DNA of 24,357 nucleotides from a virus. Both the position numbers and the translations under genes were made by a program. This document shows positions 1-8,765 of this stretch, one piece after another. The stretch is from positions 1-24,357 of the IMG/VR virus record IMGVR_UViG_3300048836_000570, one strand, 5' to 3'. Every line of letters begins with the position of its first letter. The first letter of the stretch is position 1. The notes under the pieces are model-generated. The model had not been told where the DNA came from, did not search any database, and worked only from the letters and a program-made list of their open reading frames with translations.

Positions 1-518
1 GGCTCGGCGGGGACGTCGACGGTCTGGGTCTCGGGGTCGTACGCGGCCAGGCCGGAGGCGGCCACCACGCCGGGCTCACCCTGGGGGCCGGTAGCACCCG
101 CATCCCCTGCGGCCCCAGCGGGTCCGGTGGGTCCTGCGGGGCCTTGGGGGCCCGGCTCTCCTTGGGGGCCGGTGCCGACCTCGACGATGTCCACGCTGAC
201 CGTGGTGCCGGCGTCGGCGACCTCGATGGTGAGCTCGTCGCCGTCGGGGGCGCCGTCGGCCGGTGGGCGGGTGATGAGCGGTCCGGAGATTCGTTCCTGG
301 CCGCCGTGGCACAGGGCCCACAGGTGGCCGACGGCGGAGGCGGGGAAGGTCGCAGCGATCGACGTCTGCCCGTTACCGGCTGCGATCTGCTCGCCGGCAG
401 CCACCACGGTCCACGTGTTGTCGACCGGCGTCGCGAACGTGAAGGTGACCGAGCGGGCGGTGCCGTCGGCGGGCATCTCGATCACCACGCCGGGAACGTG
501 GAACGGGACGGTGGCCAT
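1..518 (-). CDS. Collagen-like tail protein (partial, 3' end outside window)
   Basis: The frame opens with ATG at 518, three bases after the stop of the upstream gene, and runs off the left edge after 172 codons. Residues 1-110 are a beta-rich, signal-less domain without a recognised family. Residues 117-149 form 11 uninterrupted Gly-X-Y triplets (GPQ GEP GPQ GPA and so on), the collagen-like pattern common in phage tail fibres and receptor-binding proteins, where it forms a trimeric stalk. The visible sequence after it (ASGLAAYDPETQTV) looks like the start of another domain. Its place at the distal end of the tail module supports a fibre or adhesin role. The fibre role is inferred from the repeat and its position; the missing C-terminus would carry any receptor-binding head. 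Confidence 0.8.
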   Translation of the reverse strand, partial: MATVPFHVPGVVIEMPADGTARSVTFTFATPVDNTWTVVAAGEQIAAGNGQTSIAATFPASAVGHLWALCHGGQERISGPLITRPPADGAPDGDELTIEVADAGTTVSVDIVEVGTGPQGEPGPQGPAGPTGPAGAAGDAGATGPQGEPGVVAASGLAAYDPETQTVDVPAE

Positions 519-521
519 GGG

Positions 522-935
522 TCAGCTCCCGAGCTGGAAGATGCGGCCAGTCCCGTTGGAGAACGAGAAGGTCATGCTGCCCGAGCTGTCGACGAGCCGG
601 CCGATCGCCGTGGTGTTGGCGTAGGTGTCGGCGTACCAGATCAGGTCGTTGGTGGCTGCGCTGCCGACCACCCGCACGATGGCGAAGCGGGCCACAGTGA
701 GCCCGGGGGTCATGCCGGTGATGGTCGGGTCGGCCGCGTCGGCCCAGCCGTAGTCGAGGGCGACCTCGCCACTCAGGTTGACCGAACCGAGGATGCCATC
801 CAGGTCGTCCTCGAACTCGTGGCCCGCCGAGTAGGTGTAGCTGGCGTCCATGGCGACGGCCTTGAACGTGTCGCTCTCCCAGGCGATGTCGCCCTTGAGG
901 AACTTGGTCCGGGCCTTCGGGTAGGTGGTCTGCAT
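522..935 (-). CDS. Small tail-module protein, unknown function (137 aa)
   Basis: The ORF begins with ATG at 935, preceded by an AGGAG-type ribosome site, and starts MQTTYPKARTKFL. It is soluble, beta-rich and acidic, with no signal peptide, membrane segment or cysteine. Proteins of this general look (a Lys-rich start, then D/E-rich strands and an 'LIWYAD'-like core near residue 98) occur among the distal tail genes of many siphoviruses, where they are probably virion-associated, but I cannot name the family. It lies 13 bp after its upstream neighbour and 3 bp before the collagen-like gene, so it is probably co-transcribed with both. A tail-fibre base or decoration protein is possible, but this is inference only. 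Confidence 0.72.
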   Translation of the reverse strand: MQTTYPKARTKFLKGDIAWESDTFKAVAMDASYTYSAGHEFEDDLDGILGSVNLSGEVALDYGWADAADPTITGMTPGLTVARFAIVRVVGSAATNDLIWYADTYANTTAIGRLVDSSGSMTFSFSNGTGRIFQLGS

Positions 936-948
936 GGTGGTCTCCTGC

Positions 949-1356
949 TCAGGCCCACGTGCCGTGGGGGGTGACGGTGAGGGTGGGCTTCGGGTCCTCG
1001 GGGTGCCAGGTGGCCAGCCCGCCGTTGTGGACGACGGCCACCGTCGCCCCGGCCGAGAGGGCCACCGGCAGCGTGAACCCGTAGCCGACGGCCAGCTGGG
1101 CGGCGATGGCCCGCTTCTCGCCGGCCGGGACGATCGCCTCAGCGACGGCCTCGAACAGGTCGTTGTTGAGGCGCCGGACCCACAACTGCACGACCAGGTC
1201 GAAGTCGAACCCGACGAAGGTCTCCCCGGCGGCGGTCGGCACTGAGGACTCCATCGACGCTTCCAGCCAGCCCAGCATGTAGGGGCGCTGGATCTGCCAC
1301 AGCGGCTCCATGAGCGCAGCGGCCGGGTCGCCGTCGAGGTTCGTGGTGACCGGCAT
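949..1356 (-). CDS. Tail-module protein, unknown function (135 aa)
   Basis: I chose the ATG at 1356 because its A overlaps the TGA of the previous gene (TGATG coupling); the frame stays open upstream only inside that gene. The product starts MPVTTNLDGD and is mixed alpha/beta with no signal peptide or membrane helix. An aromatic segment near residues 19-36 (LWQIQRPYMLGWLE) is followed by a Val/Ala-rich second half. I do not recognise the family. Its position directly after the hub genes suggests a minor tail or baseplate component. The existence of the gene is well supported by coupling and neighbours; the function is open. Confidence 0.7.
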   Translation of the reverse strand: MPVTTNLDGDPAAALMEPLWQIQRPYMLGWLEASMESSVPTAAGETFVGFDFDLVVQLWVRRLNNDLFEAVAEAIVPAGEKRAIAAQLAVGYGFTLPVALSAGATVAVVHNGGLATWHPEDPKPTLTVTPHGTWA

Positions 1357-1847
1357 CAGGCGTCGTTGTTCTCGAGGGTGGCCCGCCATGTGAACTGCGG
1401 GATCGACGTGTCGATCGGGTCGGCGGTCTTGATCTCGGGGTACGGGCTGGCCCACTCGGACTGCACCGCGGTTCCAGCCCGGGCGATGCGTCGCTCCACC
1501 TCGTCGAGGCGGATGCGCAGCGGGTCCCCGAGCTCGGGCGTGACCACCGTGTAGCCCTCGCCGTCCATGCCGATGCTGATGGACTGCACGGGCTGACCGG
1601 CCATCTTGTCGCCGACGTAGAACCCGTCGCCGGGCTGCTGAGAGCCGTTCCAGACATGGCCGGTGACTGCCGTCGTGCCCCGGGTCCCGGCGTAGGCGGC
1701 CAACAGCTCCTCGCCCAGGGCGATGGCGTCGTCGCGGTTGGTGATGCCCCTGACCTCGATGTAGCGCTCCCGGCCGCCGGCGGTCTCGGGGACCGCCACG
1801 AACCCGTCGGCCCACCGGATCAGCACGGTGTCGATATGGCCGAACAT
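1356..1847 (-). CDS. Probable tail hub C-terminal component (163 aa)
   Basis: The ATG at 1847 overlaps the TGA of the 1090-aa hub gene by one base (TGATG), implying translational coupling; a GTG one codon upstream is an alternative. The protein starts MFGHIDTVLIRW. Its middle (about residues 28-115: RYIEVRGITNRDDA, then VTGHVWNGSQQPGDGFYV, then a 'VVTPELGDPL' segment) resembles the terminal beta-domain of tail hub and late-control-type proteins in actinophages, where the pattern 'PGD...V..I....D..GY.V.PE' is common. I infer that the hub is split between this gene and the one before it. There is no signal peptide or membrane helix. Confidence is high for the gene and moderate for the role. Confidence 0.75.
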   Translation of the reverse strand: MFGHIDTVLIRWADGFVAVPETAGGRERYIEVRGITNRDDAIALGEELLAAYAGTRGTTAVTGHVWNGSQQPGDGFYVGDKMAGQPVQSISIGMDGEGYTVVTPELGDPLRIRLDEVERRIARAGTAVQSEWASPYPEIKTADPIDTSIPQFTWRATLENNDA

Positions 1848-4800
1848 CACCGGCCCCCGACTTCGGTGGCGAGCGACTCGGCGTGCACCGTCGGCGCCCA
1901 CGGCTGGCTGACCGCACCCCCGCCCTGGTCCTTCTTGTAGAGGTGCAGCGTCTTGCCAGCCGGGCTCGGGTGGAAGTCGACCAGCGACTCGGCCGCCTGG
2001 TTGAGGACGTCCCACATGGTCTGGCCGGTGCGCTGCACGAGCAGCACGTCCTGGTCCCATGCCCGACCGGCCGAGTCGGCCTCGTCGGTGAAGGCGCAGG
2101 TCCAGTCGCCGGCGGGCGCGCCCCGGGCCGCGGCCTCACGGACGAGGCGGCGGATCACCTTGCCGACCGGGGCCCGCAGCGACTTCTCCGGGTAAGCGAG
2201 GACCTTCCAGCCGCCCCGGCTGTTCATGGCCGGCTGGGCCAACCCGGAGCCGTCGGCGTGGTGCTGCATCACCGAGCACATGACCCCGGCCGGGCCCTGC
2301 TCGTTCCAGGCGGCGATCGCCAGCAGGTGGTAGTCCCAGTCGAACTCAACGTCGAAGCGGACGGTCTGACCGGGGGTGGTGACCTCGGCGATCAGGGCGC
2401 CGTCGATCCACATCTTGGCGTAGTCCCAGGCGTTCAGGAAGCACGCGTACTTGCCAGGCCAGGATCCGAACGCCACCCGGAAGTAGCACCAGCCCTGCGG
2501 CTGGCTAGGTGTGTCGGGTGAGGTGTCCCACATCCATCGGGCCGTCGAGTCCGGCCAGTTGTCCGGGATCGGCAGCACCTCGCCGGGAGTGCCGTAGAGG
2601 CTGTCGTCGTTGGCCACCGACGGCACCAGGTCGGCCTCCTGTTCGGCGGTCAAGATGCCGTTCATCGGCCACCCAAACTCCCGGTCGTCCTGTGGCGGCG
2701 CGCCGAGACGGATCGGCTCGAAGGCCCCGAAGTCGGGCCAGACCACCGTCTCGGACCAGTCGATCGACAACAGGCACGGCGTGACCACCGTTACGAGCTG
2801 GCCGGCCTCCTCGTTCTGGTCGCGCTCGACGGTGGTGATCCGATCGGCGTAGCCGCTGAACACCGGCCCACCGCCGGAGTGGTAGACGACGACGTCGCCG
2901 AGCGCCGGCCCAGGCGGGACCACGGTGAACGACCCGGAGCCCGCACCGTTCATGGTCGGCCAGCACGACGCCGCGGTGCGCTTCGGGAAGCCGGCCACGG
3001 TCAGGTCGGCGGGCGGCGCCCCGACCCCGGCCCACACGAACGGCTCACCGACCGGCGGAGTCGCCGGGGTCCCGTTGGTCCAGATCGTCCGGATGCCGCC
3101 CACCTGGGCCACCCCGGGCGACGACCCGAGGTAGACAGGTCCTCCGTGGCGGTCGATGTCGTCGGGGGCCATGAGCCCACCCGCCTGCGGCCCCTGGGTG
3201 GACGAGCCGAGCTCCACGCCGTCGAAGGCGTCGAAACGGAACAGCAGCCCGCCGACCTGGTCGCCCAGGGCGGCCTGGCCGAGCCCGTCCGGTTCGAGTA
3301 GAGCCAGGTCGAGCACTCGGCCGCCGGCCTGGGTGCCGAGCGCGGGCACCCCGCCGAGGTCGGCGTCGCCGGTGGTGACGATCGCTGGCACCCCGTCGAC
3401 CCACACCGTGACGTCGCGGGCCGGCGGTGCCGGCGGGGCGTCGGGGTCCTGTTCGACCACGTCACCGAGCTGGAACCGGACCAGTGCTGCGCCGGCCGAC
3501 AGGTCGACGGTGACGTCGAGGCCGGCACCGTACCAGGACCCGTCACCCGACGTGGTCGAGATGTTCACGGTGCCAGCGCCGAAGTCGACGTAGGCGCCGA
3601 TGAACTCTGACCCGTCCCACAGGCCGACAGCGACGACCCCGCCGACCCCGCCATCGTCGACGTTGGCTTCGACGCCGAGGATCAGCCCGGCCGGTGCGGG
3701 CCCGTGTGTGTCCTCGAGGTACGACACCCGGCTGGCGGTTGCCGCGTTGGAGGTGATCGCGCTGGTACCGGCCACGTCGGCCCACGGCAGCGACTGGAGG
3801 CTGCTGTTGCCGAGGGCCCCGTTGGCCCGGTCGAAGTCGTCGACCACGCAGGCCGGCAGCAGGGGGGGTGTCAACAGCAGGTAGTGGTCGAGCAGCTGTG
3901 CCGGGGTGAGCGCCACGTCGTACACGGCGATGGTGCCCACCTGCTGGGTCGGGTCGGGTGACGACACCGTGATGTCAGCCGGGGTGATCGAGCCCGACGT
4001 GGGGTTGACCGTGTCCCGGGCCACCCCGTCCACCACCAGGACCAGCTCGTTCCCCGTGTCATCCCAGGTGACGGCGACGAGGTGCACCCGATCGTCCTGG
4101 GTGGTGCTCCATGTCACGGTGTCCGCACCGATGGTCGCGCTGTAGGAGGAGGTGCCCAGCGAACCGATGGCGGTGACCGAGATGTCGCCGCCATCACCCA
4201 ACTCCACCGGGCTCACCCCGGCACCGGTGGCCCGGAACGCGAACTCGATGGTGAAGGTCGTGGCGTCCGGCGTCGCGCCCAGATCCCAGTCACTACCGGC
4301 CAGCGAAAAGCCGAAGCCCTCGTCGGCCACCGGGGTGATGAAGCCGGCCCCGCTGTCGAGGGTGGCGTCGCCGCTGGTGCCGGTCTGGTCGACGATGGCG
4401 TCCCCGTCGCCGGTGGGCACGGTCCACACGCCGACAGCGACGTCGGCTTCCATGGCGTCGGCGACAGCCTGGGCGGTGTCGCCCAGCACCGGGGCCCCGT
4501 AGGTGTGGACGTTGACCCGGAACGGCGACAGGGCCCAGTCGAACACGGCGATCTGGCCGCGTCGGGCCCCGGTGCCGGAGTCCCACTCCTCGAGCACGAC
4601 CGGGCCGCCGGTGGCGGCATCCCCGGCACCCGAGCCGACCATGGTCCCGTCGACGTACAGCTCGACGGTGCCGCCCGAGCAGATGGCCACAGCGGTGACG
4701 ACCCGGTTCTCGATCGGGCTGTAGTAGGCGCCGGGCTCCCACTCGGCCGCACCACCACCCTCGTCGCCACCGGAGGTGAACAGGCCCCGCCACGGCTGGC

Positions 4801-5119
4801 CCAGGCCGGTGGTCCGCAGCCACGCCAACCCGGCCCCGGTCGGCACCAGCAGCCCACCGCCTCCGTCGCCGTCGCCGACCACCCAGCCGCCCCGTCCGGA
4901 GTAGTAGCCGGTGTTCACATCGGCCCGGACCGTCCAGTCCCCCGAGCCGAGGTCGGCGGTCGATGCGAACGCCCCGCCGCAGAGCATCCCGTACTCCCAG
5001 ATGAACTCGCCGGCGGTGCGCACCAGGTGGTGCCCGTTGCCGGACTCGTCGTCGAGTGACCCGTCGAGCGGCCAGTACGCGACCGGCCCGTCGGCGAGGA
5101 TCTCGGCGTTGATGCTCAC
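1847..5119 (-). CDS. Large minor tail protein / hub with LamG-like jelly-roll domains (1090 aa)
   Basis: The chosen start is GTG at 5119, whose bases form GTGA with the stop of the Dit-like gene. The first residues, SINAEILADGPVAYWPLDGS, are the classic opening of a LamG/concanavalin-like domain. At least two such domains are apparent (about residues 1-205 and 220-415; the second ends 'IAVYDVALTPAQLLDHY'), followed by a third jelly-roll-like unit starting 'VVDDFDRANGALGNSSL' (about 426-610). The C-terminal 390 residues lack this pattern and look like the structural hub (aromatic, 'FSGYADRITTVERD'). They include a PA14- or carbohydrate-binding-like strand set (WCYFRVAFGSW to LLAIAAWN). The likely role is the tail-tip hub with glycan-binding modules for host attachment. 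The gene order Dit, then hub, fits. Glycan binding is inferred from fold resemblance only. Confidence 0.85.
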   Translation of the reverse strand: MSINAEILADGPVAYWPLDGSLDDESGNGHHLVRTAGEFIWEYGMLCGGAFASTADLGSGDWTVRADVNTGYYSGRGGWVVGDGDGGGGLLVPTGAGLAWLRTTGLGQPWRGLFTSGGDEGGGAAEWEPGAYYSPIENRVVTAVAICSGGTVELYVDGTMVGSGAGDAATGGPVVLEEWDSGTGARRGQIAVFDWALSPFRVNVHTYGAPVLGDTAQAVADAMEADVAVGVWTVPTGDGDAIVDQTGTSGDATLDSGAGFITPVADEGFGFSLAGSDWDLGATPDATTFTIEFAFRATGAGVSPVELGDGGDISVTAIGSLGTSSYSATIGADTVTWSTTQDDRVHLVAVTWDDTGNELVLVVDGVARDTVNPTSGSITPADITVSSPDPTQQVGTIAVYDVALTPAQLLDHYLLLTPPLLPACVVDDFDRANGALGNSSLQSLPWADVAGTSAITSNAATASRVSYLEDTHGPAPAGLILGVEANVDDGGVGGVVAVGLWDGSEFIGAYVDFGAGTVNISTTSGDGSWYGAGLDVTVDLSAGAALVRFQLGDVVEQDPDAPPAPPARDVTVWVDGVPAIVTTGDADLGGVPALGTQAGGRVLDLALLEPDGLGQAALGDQVGGLLFRFDAFDGVELGSSTQGPQAGGLMAPDDIDRHGGPVYLGSSPGVAQVGGIRTIWTNGTPATPPVGEPFVWAGVGAPPADLTVAGFPKRTAASCWPTMNGAGSGSFTVVPPGPALGDVVVYHSGGGPVFSGYADRITTVERDQNEEAGQLVTVVTPCLLSIDWSETVVWPDFGAFEPIRLGAPPQDDREFGWPMNGILTAEQEADLVPSVANDDSLYGTPGEVLPIPDNWPDSTARWMWDTSPDTPSQPQGWCYFRVAFGSWPGKYACFLNAWDYAKMWIDGALIAEVTTPGQTVRFDVEFDWDYHLLAIAAWNEQGPAGVMCSVMQHHADGSGLAQPAMNSRGGWKVLAYPEKSLRAPVGKVIRRLVREAAARGAPAGDWTCAFTDEADSAGRAWDQDVLLVQRTGQTMWDVLNQAAESLVDFHPSPAGKTLHLYKKDQGGGAVSQPWAPTVHAESLATEVGGR

Positions 5120-5580
5120 GCCAGGCCTCCGGCCGGGAACGACAAGGTGAGCACGGCCCGCCACACGCCGAGCTCCTGGTCGCCGGTGTGTAGCGACACG
5201 TGCGCAGCCCCGGTCAGCGTCGGGCCAGCAGCCGGGGTGGTGAGTGACACCGACCGGGTGCCGTTGCCCGACGACACCGGGTCGGTGACGTTCTGGCGGA
5301 GCCAGAGCAGGTTGCGCCTGTAGCCATCGCGGAAGTCCGCATACGGGACATCAGAGCGCGACACAGACCCGTCGATCTCCATCGGCAGCATGAACACCGT
5401 CTTGTCGGCCCGGCGTGGCATCGCCAGCCGGCCGGCCGCCCCGGGGATCAATACGTCCTCGCCGCGCTCGTCGGGCCCGGCCCACAGCTGGTGCACGTCG
5501 TAGACCACCCACGCCGGGCAGTGCATCGACACCGCCCCGATGGTGAGCGTCCCATCCCACGTCGTCGACTCCCACTCCAT
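5116..5580 (-). CDS. Distal tail (Dit-like) minor tail protein (154 aa)
   Basis: The ATG at 5580 overlaps the TGA of the tape measure gene (TGATG), and the end overlaps the next gene by four bases (GTGA). The product starts MEWESTTWDGTLTIG. The central 'DVLIPGAAGRLAMPRRADKTVFMLPMEIDG' region (about residues 41-70, cited in part) matches the pattern typical of Dit/N-terminal tail proteins of siphoviruses: an 'IPG..G..A.PR..D' turn and then beta strands. Dit forms the hexameric ring joining tail tube and hub. The position immediately after the tape measure and before the hub is the standard place for Dit. Family assignment is by pattern and synteny. Confidence 0.8.
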   Translation of the reverse strand: MEWESTTWDGTLTIGAVSMHCPAWVVYDVHQLWAGPDERGEDVLIPGAAGRLAMPRRADKTVFMLPMEIDGSVSRSDVPYADFRDGYRRNLLWLRQNVTDPVSSGNGTRSVSLTTPAAGPTLTGAAHVSLHTGDQELGVWRAVLTLSFPAGGLA

Positions 5581-8500
5581 CAGACCGGCACCGCCGACGG
5601 CTCCAGCCACATCGCCGTCCTCACACCCCGGATGAGGTCGAGCGCCTGCCGCGGACCGGTGGAACCCTTCGGGAGCACGATGTCCCCGGTGAACTGCACA
5701 CCACCGACCTCAGCGCCGGTGGCGGTGGCCGGGGCCGGGCCGGCGATGCCACCGAGCGCCATCGGCGTGGCCCGCTTCGGGACCAGTTGGTAGCCGTACC
5801 AGGAGGACGCCTGCTGGAGGATGGCCGTGGACCGGGCCCGGTTGCCGAGGCGGGGAATGTAGGCCTCGCCGCCCGTTGAGGGTTCGGCGTAGCGGATCCG
5901 CTCACCGCGCTGGACGTGGGCGTTGATCCCGCCCGTTGCGTAGGAGGTGATGGCACCCTTGGCGAACTCGAAGCCCGGCAGGAACTTGCCGAGGATGTCC
6001 CCCACCGCACCGGTCAGGTTGGCCTTGACGTCGATCTGAGCGGTTCGGCGGCGCTCGGCGTCGTCGAGTTGACCGTTCAGTCCCTCAACGAGCCCGGTGG
6101 CGCCCTCGATGCTGGTGGAATCGATGAGCAGCTGGAGCGTGTCGGGGGTCATGCCCATCTGGTCGAGAAGGGCACTGATCTCGTCGCCGGTGAGGCCTGC
6201 GGCCTTGCCGGTCTCGATGATCTGCTGGCGGGACGACTCCAGGACCATGGCGGCGGCGTCGATGCCGTAGGCGTCGCCGTAGGCGCCGACCCGAGCCTTC
6301 GCTGCGTCGATCGCCCCCGCGAGGACGTCGATGTTCTTGCGGCCCTCCTCGCTCGTGGCGTCGAGGGTCTTGATCCAAGATCCCGAGAGCTGGGTCTGCA
6401 GCGAATCCAGGGACTCCTCGAACCCGGCGGTGCTGGTGACGATGTCCTTCTTGACACCGAGTGCCCTGTCGACGGCGTCCTTCCATGCGTCGAGCTTCTC
6501 GGTGGCGGTGGCGGTCTCCTCGGCGAGGGTCGCGTACGACTCGGCCAGCGAGTCGGTGAGCGGGGTTCCGTTCCTCGCAGCGTTCATCCCATCCCGGATC
6601 GCCGCCGAGACGGCCTGCTGGTCGTTGAGGACCTCCGGCGGCAGGTCGAGGGCCCGGGCCCACCGGTCCATGGCGTCGGCCTCCGCGTAGTACTTGGAGA
6701 GATCGCCACCGAGCAGGACAGCCCGGTAGTAGTCGAGCTGGCGGGCGGAATCGTTGACCGCGTCCGTCACCCCGAGCCAGTAGCCGGTGGCAGATGCGAG
6801 TGCCCGCTGGTTGTCCCGGAGGGCGTCGCTGGTCTCGTTCACGGCCTGGTGAGCGTTGACGACCGAGTTACCGAACGGCGTCATCACCTCGATCCCGCCC
6901 TTGATGTCGGACTGCCACCCCTGGTGGGCCTTTCCGGCTTCCACCACCTTCGCATGGTGGCCCACCAGTTCGTTGTTGTACGCGACCAGGCCACCGATCG
7001 ACTTGTCGTCGAACCCTTCCGGCTTGAGCGCGTCCAGGTCCCGCTTTGCATCGGATGCGGCCTTCGAGAACGCCGAGCCGATCAGCAGCGCACCGGCCAC
7101 CACACCCATGGCAGCCATCGAGAGCAGCCCGAGGCCAGTCGTCCCCTGGACCACGGCCACCCCGAGCATCCTCGCTCCAAGCTGGGCGTTGGTGCCCATG
7201 GTGAACATGGCGGTGCCGACCGCGGTCGCCCGAAGCGCCGCTACCTCGAGGTGGGCGCCGATGGTGAGCAAGGCCGTGGTTGCGGCACTGAAGAGCGCGC
7301 TGATCCCCGCAGCCGCCTTGAGGCCGAGCCAGGCACCGGCCGCCACAGCCAGAACCTCGGAGTGCTCGGCGAGCAGCCCGGTGGTCCGCTCCAAGGCGTC
7401 GGCCATCACGGTGAGCCCGGCGGCGACCCCGGCTGCACCGAGCTTCGCTCCGAACTCGGCGAGCGGCCGGCCGGCGGCCACCAGGTCCCCGAAGATGTCG
7501 ACGAGGTGCTCGCCGGCGCCCAGCAGGTCCCGGCCGGCGGACAGGAGTGGGTCGAAGAACCCATCGGGCGGGTTCGCTGCGAAGTTGGCGACGTCGGTGA
7601 GCCCGTCTGCGATTCCCCGTATCGCCGGGATGGCGACCGTGCCGGCCATGATCGCCAGGGTCTCGACTGATCCGGAGAGCTGCTCGAGCGACCCGTTGAG
7701 GTTGTCGAGCCGCTGGCGGGCCACCTCGGCCGCCGAGACCTTCTCCATCTCGGCGTTCATCTTGGCGATCCCGACCGCCCCCTGGTCGGCCAGCACGGCG
7801 GCCGCCCGGATGGCGTCGGCACCGAACAGGGTGTTGAGGGTGGCGAGCTTCTGCTGGTTGGTCTGGCCCTCGAGTGCCTCGGTGAGGACCCCGGAGATCT
7901 CGGCGAGCGACTTGGCTTCGCCGCGGGCATCGAAGAACTGATTGTTGAGTCCACCGGTGGTGATGCCGAGCTCGTCCATGGCCGTCTTGGCCCGGTCGGT
8001 CTGCGGCTCGAGGCGCATGAGCATGGTCTTCAGTGAGGTGCCGGCGTCGCTGCCCTTGATGCCGGCGTTACCCATGGCGGCGATGCCGACGGCGAGGTCC
8101 TCGAAGTCGAGGCCCACCAGGTTGGCGACGGCACCCGACATCTGGAGGCTGTAGGCGAAGTCCTCGACGCCGATGGCGCTGGTGTTCGCCGCACCGGCGA
8201 CCAGGTCGGCGATGCGGGGCATCTCGGCTGCGCTGAGCCCGAAGGCGTTCATGGCGTTGGCGGCCACCTCGGCCGCCGTCGTGAGGCTTACGCCGCTGGC
8301 CGCAGCCAGGGCCACGGTGGCGTCGGCTGCGCCGCCCAGGACGCCGTCGACGGACACCCCGGCCTTGACGAGCTCCTCCATGGCCGACGCCGCCTCGGAG
8401 GCACCAAAGGCGGTGTCGGCGCCGAGCTGGAGCGCCTTGGTGCGAAGCGAGTCCAAGGCGCCGCCGGTGGCACCCGAGACGGCACCAACGGCGGAGATCT

Positions 8501-8744
8501 GGGCCTCGAACTCGCGGGCCACGTTCAGCGTCTTGAGGAACGCCGTAGCCAGCACCGCCATGCCGCCACCTACCGCCAGGCCCCGCTTGAGCCCGGCCGA
8601 CAGGCCAGCGCCGAGCTGGGCGCCGGCCTGGCCGCCCACCTGGGGCATGATCCCAGCGAGCTCCCGGTTCATCATCGCCGTGACCCCCCGGAAGGAGGGG
8701 ATCACCTGCATCGTGGCGTAGCCCGTGTTGCCGGCGTTCGACAT
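5580..8744 (-). CDS. Tape measure protein (1054 aa)
   Basis: This is the second-longest gene, and it directly follows the frameshifted tail chaperones. The start is taken as ATG at 8744 because a perfect AAGGAGG lies 8 bases upstream; a GTG three codons earlier overlaps that site and is unlikely. An N-terminal Ala/Gly-rich helix (residues 34-70) is followed by a TP901-1-type tape measure domain (about 75-400) with the motif 'LGADTAFGASEAASAMEELVKAGVS' (residues 107-131, here cut to its hallmark). Hydrophobic segments follow in the middle (for example 'LLSMAAMGVVAGALLIGSAF'), and then a long helical region. It sets tail length and probably helps DNA enter the cell. Its tail end couples to the Dit-like gene. 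Confidence 0.95.
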   Translation of the reverse strand: MSNAGNTGYATMQVIPSFRGVTAMMNRELAGIMPQVGGQAGAQLGAGLSAGLKRGLAVGGGMAVLATAFLKTLNVAREFEAQISAVGAVSGATGGALDSLRTKALQLGADTAFGASEAASAMEELVKAGVSVDGVLGGAADATVALAAASGVSLTTAAEVAANAMNAFGLSAAEMPRIADLVAGAANTSAIGVEDFAYSLQMSGAVANLVGLDFEDLAVGIAAMGNAGIKGSDAGTSLKTMLMRLEPQTDRAKTAMDELGITTGGLNNQFFDARGEAKSLAEISGVLTEALEGQTNQQKLATLNTLFGADAIRAAAVLADQGAVGIAKMNAEMEKVSAAEVARQRLDNLNGSLEQLSGSVETLAIMAGTVAIPAIRGIADGLTDVANFAANPPDGFFDPLLSAGRDLLGAGEHLVDIFGDLVAAGRPLAEFGAKLGAAGVAAGLTVMADALERTTGLLAEHSEVLAVAAGAWLGLKAAAGISALFSAATTALLTIGAHLEVAALRATAVGTAMFTMGTNAQLGARMLGVAVVQGTTGLGLLSMAAMGVVAGALLIGSAFSKAASDAKRDLDALKPEGFDDKSIGGLVAYNNELVGHHAKVVEAGKAHQGWQSDIKGGIEVMTPFGNSVVNAHQAVNETSDALRDNQRALASATGYWLGVTDAVNDSARQLDYYRAVLLGGDLSKYYAEADAMDRWARALDLPPEVLNDQQAVSAAIRDGMNAARNGTPLTDSLAESYATLAEETATATEKLDAWKDAVDRALGVKKDIVTSTAGFEESLDSLQTQLSGSWIKTLDATSEEGRKNIDVLAGAIDAAKARVGAYGDAYGIDAAAMVLESSRQQIIETGKAAGLTGDEISALLDQMGMTPDTLQLLIDSTSIEGATGLVEGLNGQLDDAERRRTAQIDVKANLTGAVGDILGKFLPGFEFAKGAITSYATGGINAHVQRGERIRYAEPSTGGEAYIPRLGNRARSTAILQQASSWYGYQLVPKRATPMALGGIAGPAPATATGAEVGGVQFTGDIVLPKGSTGPRQALDLIRGVRTAMWLEPSAVPV

Positions 8745-8752
8745 GGCGATCA

Positions 8753-8759
8753 CCTCCTT
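8753..8759 (-). promoter_or_regulatory. Ribosome binding site of the tape measure gene
   Basis: A perfect AAGGAGG on the minus strand lies 8 bases before ATG at 8744 and only a few bases after the chaperone fusion stop at 8766. It decides the start against the upstream GTG at 8753, whose first base is itself part of the site. Confidence 0.75.
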
Positions 8760-8765
8760 GCGGGG

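Noticed and set aside
1357-2139. Longer N-terminal openings for the 135-aa and 163-aa tail genes
   Set aside because: They extend far into the upstream gene and encode Arg/Pro-rich shadow sequence; the coupled ATG codons give the sensible starts.
5916-7670. Long plus-strand open frame opposite the tape measure gene (584 codons)
   Set aside because: Antisense shadow caused by high GC third positions; its product is low-complexity Gly/Arg/Val-rich with no motif, while the minus strand carries a clear tape measure protein.
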